This document shows, piece by piece, positions 1 to 5,597 of a stretch of DNA of 6,148 nt (positions are counted from its first letter, which is position 1; each line of letters begins with the position of its first letter). The stretch comes from Candidatus Sifarchaeum subterraneum (GTDB lineage: Archaea; Asgardarchaeota; Sifarchaeia; Sifarchaeales; Sifarchaeaceae): contig JAECRX010000077.1 of the NCBI GenBank assembly GCA_016292335.1, forward strand, positions 1-6,148, written 5' to 3'. The notes under the pieces were generated by a model. It ran no database searches. It saw nothing but the letters and a program-made list of their open reading frames with translations, and was not told where the DNA came from. A program made the position numbers and the translations under genes.

Positions 1-523
1 CCCAGGCCAATCCATTGGGTTCTGGGCCAGGTGAAGAGAAGTTGCTGACCACATGCTCATCTGAGGGATCCAACTTGTAAATCTTTCTATCCCCGTAGTT
101 GGCGTTCCACAGGTATTGCCCATCCCAGGCCAATCCTGTAGGATCACCACCGGGTGAAGAGAAGGAGCTGACCACATGCCCATCTATGGGATCCAACTTG
201 TAAATCTTGTCATCATCGGAGTCGACGTGCCACAGGTATTGTCCATCCCAAGCCAATCCCGTGGGAGATTTGTCTGGTGAAGAGAAGGATTTGACCACAT
301 GCCCATCTGAGGGATCCAACTTGTAAATCTTGCGTGACCAGTTATCTGCGTGCCAAAGGTATTGTCCATCCCAGGCCAATCCCGTAGGTCCTAAGCCGGG
401 TGAAGGGAAGGATTTGTCAATAGTAGGCTGTTGTGCCAAAGTTGGAGTCATAAATAAGATTGAAAAAAGTAAAAAAGGAATGAGAGCAAAGAATATGCAC
501 CTATAAATCTTAAAGATTGTCAT
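1..523 (-). CDS. Secreted beta-propeller repeat protein, N-terminal part (cut by window edge)
   Basis: The frame is open from an ATG at 523 to the left edge, giving 174 residues with no stop, so the C-terminus lies outside the window. Residues 1-30 look like a signal peptide: Lys/Arg near the start, a hydrophobic core around residues 11-25 (FFALIPFLLFSILFM) and an Ala-Gln cleavage point near 30/31. From residue 48 there are three complete 41-residue repeats and the start of a fourth, each beginning GLAWDGQYLW and containing KIYKLDP, HVV and FSSP. This pattern is typical of NHL/glutamine-cyclotransferase-like beta-propellers, each repeat being one blade or part of one. The protein is probably exported and acts outside the membrane, perhaps in binding or adhesion; the ligand is unknown and no enzyme motif is visible. 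An AGGAGG stretch at 533-538 supports the start. G+C is near one half by eye, against about one third elsewhere. Confidence 0.88.
   Translation of the reverse strand, partial: MTIFKIYRCIFFALIPFLLFSILFMTPTLAQQPTIDKSFPSPGLGPTGLAWDGQYLWHADNWSRKIYKLDPSDGHVVKSFSSPDKSPTGLAWDGQYLWHVDSDDDKIYKLDPIDGHVVSSFSSPGGDPTGLAWDGQYLWNANYGDRKIYKLDPSDEHVVSNFSSPGPEPNGLAW
14..382 (-). repeat. Three tandem 123-bp repeats inside the beta-propeller gene
   Basis: Reading on the minus strand, units occupy 382-260, 259-137 and 136-14, and a fourth begins at 13. All are exactly 123 bp (41 codons). Long blocks are nearly identical between units at the nucleotide level, for example the stretch coding GLAWDGQYLW and the one coding KIYKLDP. 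The variable part is concentrated in about seven codons following LWH/LWN and in five or six codons after FSSP. Near-identity at silent positions suggests recent duplication or ongoing gene conversion rather than only protein-level selection. Confidence 0.9.
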
Positions 524-532
524 GGATTCGTT

Positions 533-538
533 CCTCCT
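533..538 (-). promoter_or_regulatory. Shine-Dalgarno site of the beta-propeller gene
   Basis: AGGAGG on the minus strand, nine bases before the ATG at 523. It is the strongest ribosome binding site in the window and fixes the start of the secreted protein. Confidence 0.8.
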
Positions 539-544
539 AGCAAA

Positions 545-655
545 TCAAAAAGTCCCAAAAGGTATTTCAAATTCTTCTAAATTTTTCAACCAATTTTTGC
601 TGTAGGTCCTTAGCGCCCCTCCTCGGCGCATAGAAACAACACATAACTCGATCAT
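545..655 (-). CDS. Possible 36-residue leader ORF before the beta-propeller gene
   Basis: An ATG at 655 opens a 36-codon frame (beginning MIELCVVSMRRGGALRTY and ending EIPFGTF) that stops 21 bases before the ATG of the beta-propeller gene on the same strand. A TATA-like TTTAAATATAAT lies at about 692-704 on the minus strand, a plausible distance for a short-leader transcript. No Shine-Dalgarno is visible. I do not recognise the peptide. It may be a chance frame in the 5' leader; its position just ahead of a gene with a strong ribosome site is the only argument for it. Confidence 0.17.
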   Translation of the reverse strand: MIELCVVSMRRGGALRTYSKNWLKNLEEFEIPFGTF

Positions 656-746
656 AACATCTTACGATTGAGTGTTTTAGATAGTAAGCATCAATTATAT
701 TTAAAGTTGTATTTAAATATTTGGAAAATCACTATAACAAGCCTAG

Positions 747-965
747 GTGGTCGAAACTGATTTCTTTTTTCACATCCAGAAGAAAGCCCCATTATTGGGC
801 ATGTATGTTTTCCATAATGTTACTCTAATAATTTGTAGGGTTAGTTTCTCATTAACTTTTGAACACATACTTGCAAGAAAACCGACAGTATCATATAAAT
901 CTGTAAATAAGGAAGAAAAAGGCCTTAAAGGATCTGTTTTTTCAAAGATGTCGACGTCTTTTTAA
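747..965 (+). CDS. Doubtful 72-residue ORF in the intergenic region
   Basis: This frame begins with GTG at 747 and ends at 965. A TATA-like ATTTAAATAT at 711-720 is centred about 31 bases upstream, so a leaderless transcript is conceivable; there is no Shine-Dalgarno. The peptide (starting MVETDFFFHIQ) has no domain, signal or repeat that I recognise, and its composition is like that of a chance frame in AT-rich DNA. It lies inside the candidate origin region. I list it only because of the promoter-like element; it is more likely non-coding. Confidence 0.12.
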   Translation: MVETDFFFHIQKKAPLLGMYVFHNVTLIICRVSFSLTFEHILARKPTVSYKSVNKEEKGLKGSVFSKMSTSF

Positions 966-1070
966 CTAACCACAACTTTCTCAATTTAATACACAATTAG
1001 CCGCATTTAACAATTTAATTTCTTAATTTTCAATATACTAAGCAAATAATCGTATTTTTAAAGATTCAAG

Positions 1071-1096
1071 CCGTTTCTTTCCACTATAAATGGAAT
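1071..1096 (-). promoter_or_regulatory. ORB-like box 1 with inverted TTTCCA/TGGAA pair
   Basis: On the minus strand 1085-1071 reads AGTGGAAAGAAACGG, close to the right half of the archaeal origin recognition box (AGTGGAAAC, then an A-rich step and G's). On the plus strand TTTCCA at 1078-1083 faces TGGAAT at 1091-1096 across seven bases. It lies in the most AT-rich part of the gap. The match is by eye and degenerate. Confidence 0.35.
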
Positions 1097-1191
1097 AAAA
1101 GTTATTTTAAACTTATCAAGATATTACGTTTTTAAAAGATATCAAAAGAAAAACCCTTATTAATCCCAAAAGACAAATAAATAAGTTAACT

Positions 1192-1210
1192 GTTCCAATC
1201 GAAACTAAGG
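1192..1210 (+). promoter_or_regulatory. ORB-like box 2, the best match
   Basis: GTTCCAATCGAAACTAAGG matches the archaeal ORB pattern TTCCA-N-T-G-GAAAC-N-AA-GG at nearly every fixed position: TTCCA, the T, GAAAC, AA and GG are all present. It would be a high-affinity site for the Orc1/Cdc6 protein encoded from 1476. Orientation is as written on the plus strand. Confidence 0.5.
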
Positions 1211-1288
1211 CATATTTATAATAGCGTGTGCAAAGACATATCTACTTGCCGATGGGATAAATCGCGTTGTTTAACCATGTTTTTGTAC

Positions 1289-1300
1289 GTTCCACTCCGA
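1289..1300 (+). promoter_or_regulatory. ORB-like box 3 (weak)
   Basis: GTTCCACTCCGA shares the GTTCCA start and a CGA step with boxes 2 and 4, in the same orientation, but lacks the GAAAC and G-rich parts. Listed because it repeats the motif between the two others. Confidence 0.25.
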
Positions 1301-1353
1301 TATCTGTTTGATGGATTATCCTGCCAAAGAAACTGTGGGATTTAAGGCCTGAC

Positions 1354-1375
1354 TGAGTTGTCTGACATCAACTCA
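1354..1375. repeat. Short inverted repeat in the candidate origin
   Basis: TGAGTTG at 1354-1360 pairs perfectly with CAACTCA at 1369-1375 over an eight-base loop. No T-run follows, so it does not look like a terminator. It could be a dyad bound by a regulator or merely chance. Confidence 0.3.
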
Positions 1376-1428
1376 AGAAGTGTGCTACCTTACCAGTAAG
1401 TTGTGCACGTTATTCTCAAATAATTTAT

Positions 1429-1447
1429 GTTCCAACCGATTTGAAAG
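1429..1447 (+). promoter_or_regulatory. ORB-like box 4 overlapping the orc1/cdc6 leader
   Basis: GTTCCAACCGATTTGAAAG shares GTTCCAAYCGA with box 2 and lies 29 bases before the TTG start. A weak TATA-like AAATAATTTA at 1418-1427 adjoins it, so the box would fall between TATA and the transcription start. Binding of the initiator here could repress its own gene. The TATA assignment is tentative. Confidence 0.35.
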
Positions 1448-1462
1448 ATACTTTAAGAAACA

Positions 1463-1467
1463 GGGGG
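1463..1467 (+). promoter_or_regulatory. Shine-Dalgarno site of orc1/cdc6
   Basis: GGGGG (within AGGGGGAT), eight bases before the TTG at 1476. It decides for this TTG over the internal ATG at codon 14, which has no such stretch. Confidence 0.65.
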
Positions 1468-1475
1468 ATAACTAA

Positions 1476-2714
1476 TTGACTAAACAACCATTAGACGGAC
1501 TATTTGAGTCTCTCATGGCAGCTCCCCAGATTTTTAAAGAGAGAGACACTCTTCGTCATACATATATTCCAGATGAATTACCACATCGAGAAGAAGAGAT
1601 TGAACGTTTAGGAAATATCTTGTTTCCAGTACTCAGTGGTTCAACCCCATCCAATCTATTTCTGTATGGAAAAACAGGAACAGGCAAGACCGCAGTAACA
1701 AAATATGTGTTAAATTTCCTTTTGGACAAAATCAAAGAAATATCAAACAAATCTGACTACGCACTTGCTACGTCATTTATGAACTGTCAAATGGTCAACA
1801 CGAATTATCGCGTTGTGGCTTACTTGTGTGATGCAGTAGGAGAGAAAGTTCCCTTCACGGGACTTCCCACAGATGAAGTTTATTCTAGATTTAAAAGTAC
1901 GCTCGACTCAGAAAAAAAGTTAATGATCATAGTATTGGATGAAGTGGATATCCTTGTAAAGAAAAGTGGAGATGAAACACTCTATAATCTTACAAGGATC
2001 AACACAGATCTTGATAATTCCAAAGTTTGCTTAATTGGAATAAGTAACGATTTAAAATTCAAAGAATATTTGGATCCTCGTGTTCTTAGCAGTTTAAGCG
2101 AGGAAGAAATAGTTTTTCCCCCTTACACTGCGATTGAACTGATAGATATTCTCAAACAACGTGCTGAACTTGGTTTTCAACCAAACATTCTTGAGGAAGG
2201 AGTAATTAATTTATGTGCCGCACTTGCTGCCCAAGAGCATGGTGATGCAAGAAAATCATTAGATCTTCTACGAGTGGCAGGCGAAATCGCAGCACGTAAA
2301 AAAGCTGAAGAAGTTACTGAAGAACACGTTCGAATAGCAGCTATCTCTATTGAACGAGATACAGTTGCAGAAGCCTTAAGGACATTGCCTTTGCATCCTA
2401 AACTTATTTTATATAGTGTCTATCTTTTGGAGAAACATAGGGGTTCTGAAAATTCAATCACAGGCGATGTATTCAATGTCTACTCTGAACTTTGTAGTGT
2501 TATTAACATTGATCCATTGACCCAACGAAGGATCGGAGACTTCATCAACGAATTGGATATGCTTGGTTTAATTAATGCCAAAAATATCTCATTGGGAAGA
2601 TACGGACGGACGAAACGCATTAAACTGAGTATTCCAAAAAAACAAATACAGGATAATTTGGAAGGCGATGAACGTATCGGAAGACTTTCAGGACATGTTC
2701 CAGAGAGCTTCTAA
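1476..2714 (+). CDS. orc1/cdc6: Orc1/Cdc6 replication initiator (AAA+ ATPase)
   Basis: This 412-residue protein is an origin-binding initiator that recognises ORB elements and helps load the MCM helicase. The N-terminal stretch with YIPDELPHREEEIERL (30-45) leads into the AAA+ domain: Walker A GKTGTGKT at 65-72, Walker B IIVLDEVD at 151-158 with D155 and E156, sensor 1 ISND at 189-192, and sensor 2 GDARK at 256-260 with R259. A winged-helix domain fills about 300-390, with the basic wing GRYGRTKRIKL at 374-384 expected to contact DNA. Length is normal for the family and no key residue is missing. The start is TTG, supported by a GGGGG ribosome site. It resembles the Orc1-1 type found beside origins, and the gap upstream carries matching boxes. 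The gene ends 40 bases from the convergent DUF99 gene. Confidence 0.96.
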   Translation: MTKQPLDGLFESLMAAPQIFKERDTLRHTYIPDELPHREEEIERLGNILFPVLSGSTPSNLFLYGKTGTGKTAVTKYVLNFLLDKIKEISNKSDYALATSFMNCQMVNTNYRVVAYLCDAVGEKVPFTGLPTDEVYSRFKSTLDSEKKLMIIVLDEVDILVKKSGDETLYNLTRINTDLDNSKVCLIGISNDLKFKEYLDPRVLSSLSEEEIVFPPYTAIELIDILKQRAELGFQPNILEEGVINLCAALAAQEHGDARKSLDLLRVAGEIAARKKAEEVTEEHVRIAAISIERDTVAEALRTLPLHPKLILYSVYLLEKHRGSENSITGDVFNVYSELCSVINIDPLTQRRIGDFINELDMLGLINAKNISLGRYGRTKRIKLSIPKKQIQDNLEGDERIGRLSGHVPESF

Positions 2715-2731
2715 AAATGAGGTTATACTCA
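2713..2731 (-). terminator. Weak hairpin and T-run after the DUF99 gene
   Basis: On the minus strand TGAG, a six-base loop and CTCA are followed by a run of five T's (2717-2713). The stem is only four base pairs, so the T-run is the stronger part, in line with T-rich archaeal termination. For the opposite direction, orc1 is followed by a T-rich stretch at 2760-2768, inside the end of the DUF99 gene. Confidence 0.25.
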
Positions 2732-2754
2732 CTTTAGGAGATAAATAATATCTT

Positions 2755-3363
2755 CTAGCTTTTCTTTTGACTTGAAAAAAGAAAATCAGATTTTCCCCTC
2801 TCAAATCTATTTAAAGACCGAGCAATAAGTCTAGCGACTCTTAAAGGCTCACAAATCGAGCCTTGAAGGGTAAATTTGTCAAGAAGTTTTTTTACCATTT
2901 TATAGGGTATCCCCAAATAATTCACAAAAATAGAATGTCCCGTTGAAAGATTCAAAGGTTCTCTTTCTCCATTTCTCTTAAAAATCTCTAGACGTTCTTC
3001 GGCATCTTTAAATTCAAAAAAATATTTTTCTAAACCTTCTGATTCTTCATATGTCACACAGATAACGGGAAGATGTAATGTTTCAAAAATTTCAGTTAAG
3101 TCTATTACATTAAACAGAGCAATTACACAGCCGTTCAATATTATCGCTCTGATGTCTGTCCTTTCCATTTTTTTGTAAATTTCTATAACTTTCTCTGTAG
3201 CATCTCTTCCTCTAACTTTAATCTTTGAAATTCCAAAACCGTCTATAATAAGATCGGCCCGCATTACTACACCTACAAACCAGGATTTTTCACCAAAACC
3301 CTTTGTGAAAGATTCAGATATCCCTAATACTCTTATCCCTTTTTTCGACAAGTTCAGATGCAC
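2755..3363 (-). CDS. DUF99 / UPF0215 family protein (endonuclease V-like fold)
   Basis: The 202-residue product matches the archaeal DUF99 family: HLNLSKKGIRVLGISES at 2-18, GVVMRADLIIDGFG at 31-44, GRDATEKVIEI at 52-62, IILNGCVIALFNVIDL at 74-89 and GSICEPLRVARLIARSL at 168-184. The family is structurally related to endonuclease V, but its biochemical role is not established; a part in nucleic-acid processing or repair is inference. I chose GTG at 3363 because GAGGGA lies six bases before it and family similarity begins there. The frame stays open 78 codons further up, but that part is unlike the family and mostly overlaps the spacer and the DP1 end. Relatives as I recall often have acidic residues (GIDDS-like) where this protein has GISES. 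It follows DP1 after 113 bases on the same strand, probably in one unit, and converges on orc1. Confidence 0.88.
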   Translation of the reverse strand: MHLNLSKKGIRVLGISESFTKGFGEKSWFVGVVMRADLIIDGFGISKIKVRGRDATEKVIEIYKKMERTDIRAIILNGCVIALFNVIDLTEIFETLHLPVICVTYEESEGLEKYFFEFKDAEERLEIFKRNGEREPLNLSTGHSIFVNYLGIPYKMVKKLLDKFTLQGSICEPLRVARLIARSLNRFERGKSDFLFSSQKKS

Positions 3364-3368
3364 TTGTA

Positions 3369-3374
3369 TCCCTC
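3369..3374 (-). promoter_or_regulatory. Shine-Dalgarno site of the DUF99 gene, within a repeated 10-mer
   Basis: GAGGGA on the minus strand, five to six bases before the GTG at 3363. The containing 10-mer GAGGGATACA (3374-3365) occurs again at 3421-3412 on the same strand, 47 bases upstream in the DP1-DUF99 spacer. A TATA-like ATTTAAAAG at about 3423-3432 (minus) could give the DUF99 gene a promoter of its own. Confidence 0.5.
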
Positions 3375-3476
3375 GAATACAGAAAAGTCGCAAAAATAAA
3401 AACCAAAAAAGTGTATCCCTCACTTTTAAATTTTGTAAACATTTTTTATTTGTAAGATAAAAATGCATGTAGGAAA

Positions 3477-5039
3477 TTAAGTGTGATAAAAATCCATAAG
3501 AGTTAATTTTTGTGATTGAAGGTTGACTATTGGAACTAGTCCAGGCGTAGGATTGATATTTTGGCTTCGTTGATATTCTGTTTGTTCTTGAAAACATCCG
3601 GAATTGATTATTTTAACACCTCTGTAATTTCCAGCAGCATTGATGTGAAGGTGGCCACAATGGTAGATGTCAGGTATCTCATCGATTACTAAGAAATCTT
3701 CGATCTCTGGTGAAATTGGAGTATTGTCACCCCAGATAGGTGCGACATGCCTACAACGCAAAAGTTCAACCATTGCATCTGCTGATTTATTCATTTCGAG
3801 ACCTGGTATATGGGAAATAGCATCAAGTAGGCTTCTACCATGATGAATCAAGACATTTATCCCATGTATTTCAATAAGAGAAGGATTGCCAAGCATTCTG
3901 ACGTTTGGAAGTTCATATAGTGTTTCTGTAAATTCTCTTGGCACAGCTGGTTGAGGAAGATGATTTCTAACCGCATCATGGTTCCCAGGAATAATAAAAA
4001 CTTGTATCCAGTCAGGTACTTTCTCAAAAAATTTTGATATAACAGAATATTGTTCATAAATGTTATTGATAATTAAGTCCTCTTCTTGTCTGGGATATAC
4101 CCCAATTCCGTCTACTAAGTCACCAGCAAAAATCAAATATTTTATACTTCCTGCCAATTCCCTTTGTTTCTCGTTATCCGCATGTAGCCAAGAAATGAAT
4201 TTATCGAATGACTTGTCCAAAAACTCTTTGCTACCTACGTGTATATCTGAGATAAAAGCAGCAGAAATTGGAATTTCTGCCATATTAGGCGGTCGCATTG
4301 GTAAATCAGGCCAAATCAAATCCTTCGCGATTACCATGTTTTTACTCTGAAGAGCTCTTCCTTCGACACAAATAACTTGATCCAGAAGTATTCTTTCTCC
4401 TTTTCTTGTGATATTCTGATCCTCTGAAGGAATAATCACGTTAACAGATGATTCTAGATCTTCTATCACAAGAATTAGATTTCCTTGTTTAGTATATCTT
4501 TTTGATGAAACAATTCCAATAGTTTTGAACGCTTTTTGGCGATTTATGGAAGATATTCCTGAAATGGGAATAGTATTGCGGGTATCAATTCGATTTAAAA
4601 ACATTTTTTCGATTTTTTTGAACCTACTATGAAAAAGCTTTATGAAATCCTCAATGACTCCAGTAGTGGTTGATTTTCCGGAAGGATCTTTCTTAATTTT
4701 GATCTCAGGTTCTACCTCTAAAGCCATAGGTTTTGATTTTGGTTTACCAGTTGTTCTAACCGTTTCCAAGACAACCTCTTGTTCTGTTAATTCTTCATCT
4801 TTTGATTCAATTTGAGAAGAAGACGTTAAGTGTTGATTAAGTAATTCCTCAGTAATTACAATTGGCTTTTCAGGTAATTTATTTAATTTTTCAAAAAAGT
4901 CTAACATAAATTGTGACATATCTTTTTCATGGTTTGATAAAATGGAGTTAAGAGCATCTGGAGTAATTTGAAATCCTTTTTCTAAAAATTGTTTTAATAT
5001 CTCCCTTTTTAATTCAATTTTTTCTTCAGAAACGGTCAA
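3477..5039 (-). CDS. polB: DNA polymerase D small subunit DP1 (3'-5' exonuclease)
   Basis: This 520-residue protein is the proofreading subunit of archaeal PolD, which works with the large subunit DP2 at the fork. A small N-terminal domain (about 1-70) is followed by a charged, probably flexible linker (75-125), an OB-fold region (about 170-245) and a calcineurin-like phosphoesterase domain. All metal and catalytic motifs are present: SDIHVGS at 264-270, GDLVDG at 306-311, PGNHD at 351-355, HHG at 399-401 and CGHLH at 461-465. LRCRHVAPIWG at 427-437 and PTPGLVPIVNL near the end are also typical of DP1. With every motif intact it should be an active Mre11-like exonuclease. The start is TTG at 5039, nine bases after GAGAGG. 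DP2, often the next gene in euryarchaea, is not here; a DUF99 gene follows. Confidence 0.95.
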   Translation of the reverse strand: MTVSEEKIELKREILKQFLEKGFQITPDALNSILSNHEKDMSQFMLDFFEKLNKLPEKPIVITEELLNQHLTSSSQIESKDEELTEQEVVLETVRTTGKPKSKPMALEVEPEIKIKKDPSGKSTTTGVIEDFIKLFHSRFKKIEKMFLNRIDTRNTIPISGISSINRQKAFKTIGIVSSKRYTKQGNLILVIEDLESSVNVIIPSEDQNITRKGERILLDQVICVEGRALQSKNMVIAKDLIWPDLPMRPPNMAEIPISAAFISDIHVGSKEFLDKSFDKFISWLHADNEKQRELAGSIKYLIFAGDLVDGIGVYPRQEEDLIINNIYEQYSVISKFFEKVPDWIQVFIIPGNHDAVRNHLPQPAVPREFTETLYELPNVRMLGNPSLIEIHGINVLIHHGRSLLDAISHIPGLEMNKSADAMVELLRCRHVAPIWGDNTPISPEIEDFLVIDEIPDIYHCGHLHINAAGNYRGVKIINSGCFQEQTEYQRSQNINPTPGLVPIVNLQSQKLTLMDFYHT

Positions 5040-5048
5040 CTCAATTGT

Positions 5049-5054
5049 CCTCTC
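5049..5054 (-). promoter_or_regulatory. Shine-Dalgarno site of the DP1 gene
   Basis: GAGAGG on the minus strand, nine bases before the TTG at 5039. It supports this non-ATG start; another TTG between the two is out of frame and meets a stop at once. Confidence 0.6.
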
Positions 5055-5061
5055 GAAAGAT

Positions 5062-5491
5062 TTAACCGGAAAGTGTCTTCAATTTTTTACAAAATTTCAT
5101 TTTATCTACAGGCAACGAATTATCTACCAAAGGAAGCGTGTAAATATTTTTGATAGTTACTAGACTGTTGATTTGAGATTTTTTTATTTCAAGATCCTTA
5201 ACAAAGCCTCTATACGTATACTCATTATTTTTACCTTATAAAGAATTATCCTAACAAAACTCCCCTTTTCGCAAGATTTTAATGGATGATAAATTTTAAT
5301 AAATTAATAGGTTTCATTCCTCGGTTATTGCTTCTCTCAAATAGTACAAACATTTTCCAAACGATGTCCTACTGGACTTTGGGTAACTCCTCAACATTTA
5401 AACCAATTTTCTTAACTTCTTTCATAAGATAAGATTTTACGGGAACGTTGGAATTTAAAGCATAAGAATACTGTGAAGGCCATAATTGAGG
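5062..5491 (-). pseudogene. Possible decayed gene upstream of DP1
   Basis: Several open stretches on the same strand as DP1 read like protein but lack start codons and change frame. From 5491 a 40-codon stretch (including YALNSNVPVK and KEVKKIGLNVEELPKVQ) ends at a TAG at 5369-5371, and the same frame then stays open 29 codons more to 5279. A second frame gives 27 codons from an ATG at 5397 (ending GKCLYYLREAITEE). A third is open for 57 codons from 5235 (including YRGFVKDLEI and IYTLPLVDNSLPVDK) and stops 22 bases before the DP1 start. Together they could be remains of one gene broken by frameshifts and stops. I recognise no family, and AT-rich DNA can produce such frames by chance; the opposite strand is also open in part (about 5428-5519, ending in a Glu run). 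Confidence 0.2.
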
Positions 5492-5597
5492 TTATTGAAG
5501 AAGAAGAAGAAAAAAAATAGGGAATATAAAAATGTGTTAGTTCGCAAAATGAAGATTTTGTGTAAATATTACGATCTATGTTGATTTTGAACTTTGT

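Larger units (their letters stand above)
524..1475. other. Candidate replication origin region (oriC) upstream of orc1/cdc6
   Basis: A stretch of about 950 bases without a convincing gene lies directly before the initiator gene. It contains very AT-rich tracts (about 960-1190) that could serve as an unwinding element, and at least three boxes beginning GTTCCA followed by CGA, plus a TTTCCA/TGGAA inverted pair. Archaeal Orc1 proteins bind ORB elements of the general form TTCCA..GGAAAC..A.GG, and archaeal origins usually lie next to the orc1/cdc6 gene. Location and boxes agree, but the boxes are degenerate and I could not test their significance. A block at about 1212-1410 is less AT-rich than its surroundings and is otherwise unexplained. 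Confidence 0.5.

Noticed and set aside
184..369. Alternative minus-strand frame of 61 codons within the beta-propeller gene
   Set aside because: It is a shifted reading of the 123-bp repeats; the true frame has the signal peptide, the ribosome site and the GLAWDGQYLW repeats.
1190..1345. Plus-strand cysteine-rich frame in the candidate origin
   Set aside because: It has no proper start, overlaps the ORB-like boxes, and its opposite strand is equally open, which points to chance.
1482..1493. 12-bp sequence AAACAACCATTA shared with 6049-6060
   Set aside because: One 12-bp match is about what chance gives in a window this size; the flanks differ and no element boundary is visible, so I do not treat it as an attachment site pair.
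1556..1750. Minus-strand frame opposite the orc1 Walker A region
   Set aside because: It is antisense to a strongly conserved coding region and has no motif or ribosome site.
3364..3597. Upstream extension of the DUF99 frame to an ATG at 3597
   Set aside because: The added residues mostly overlap DP1 and the spacer and are unlike the family; the GTG at 3363 has its own ribosome site and family similarity begins there.
4060..4350. Plus-strand frame of 96 codons and a shorter minus-strand frame (3857-4057) inside DP1
   Set aside because: Both are shadows of DP1, which has all its phosphoesterase motifs intact in one frame.
5498..5519. GAA-repeat and A-run
   Set aside because: A short low-complexity tract; too short and too isolated to be called a microsatellite or a functional element.
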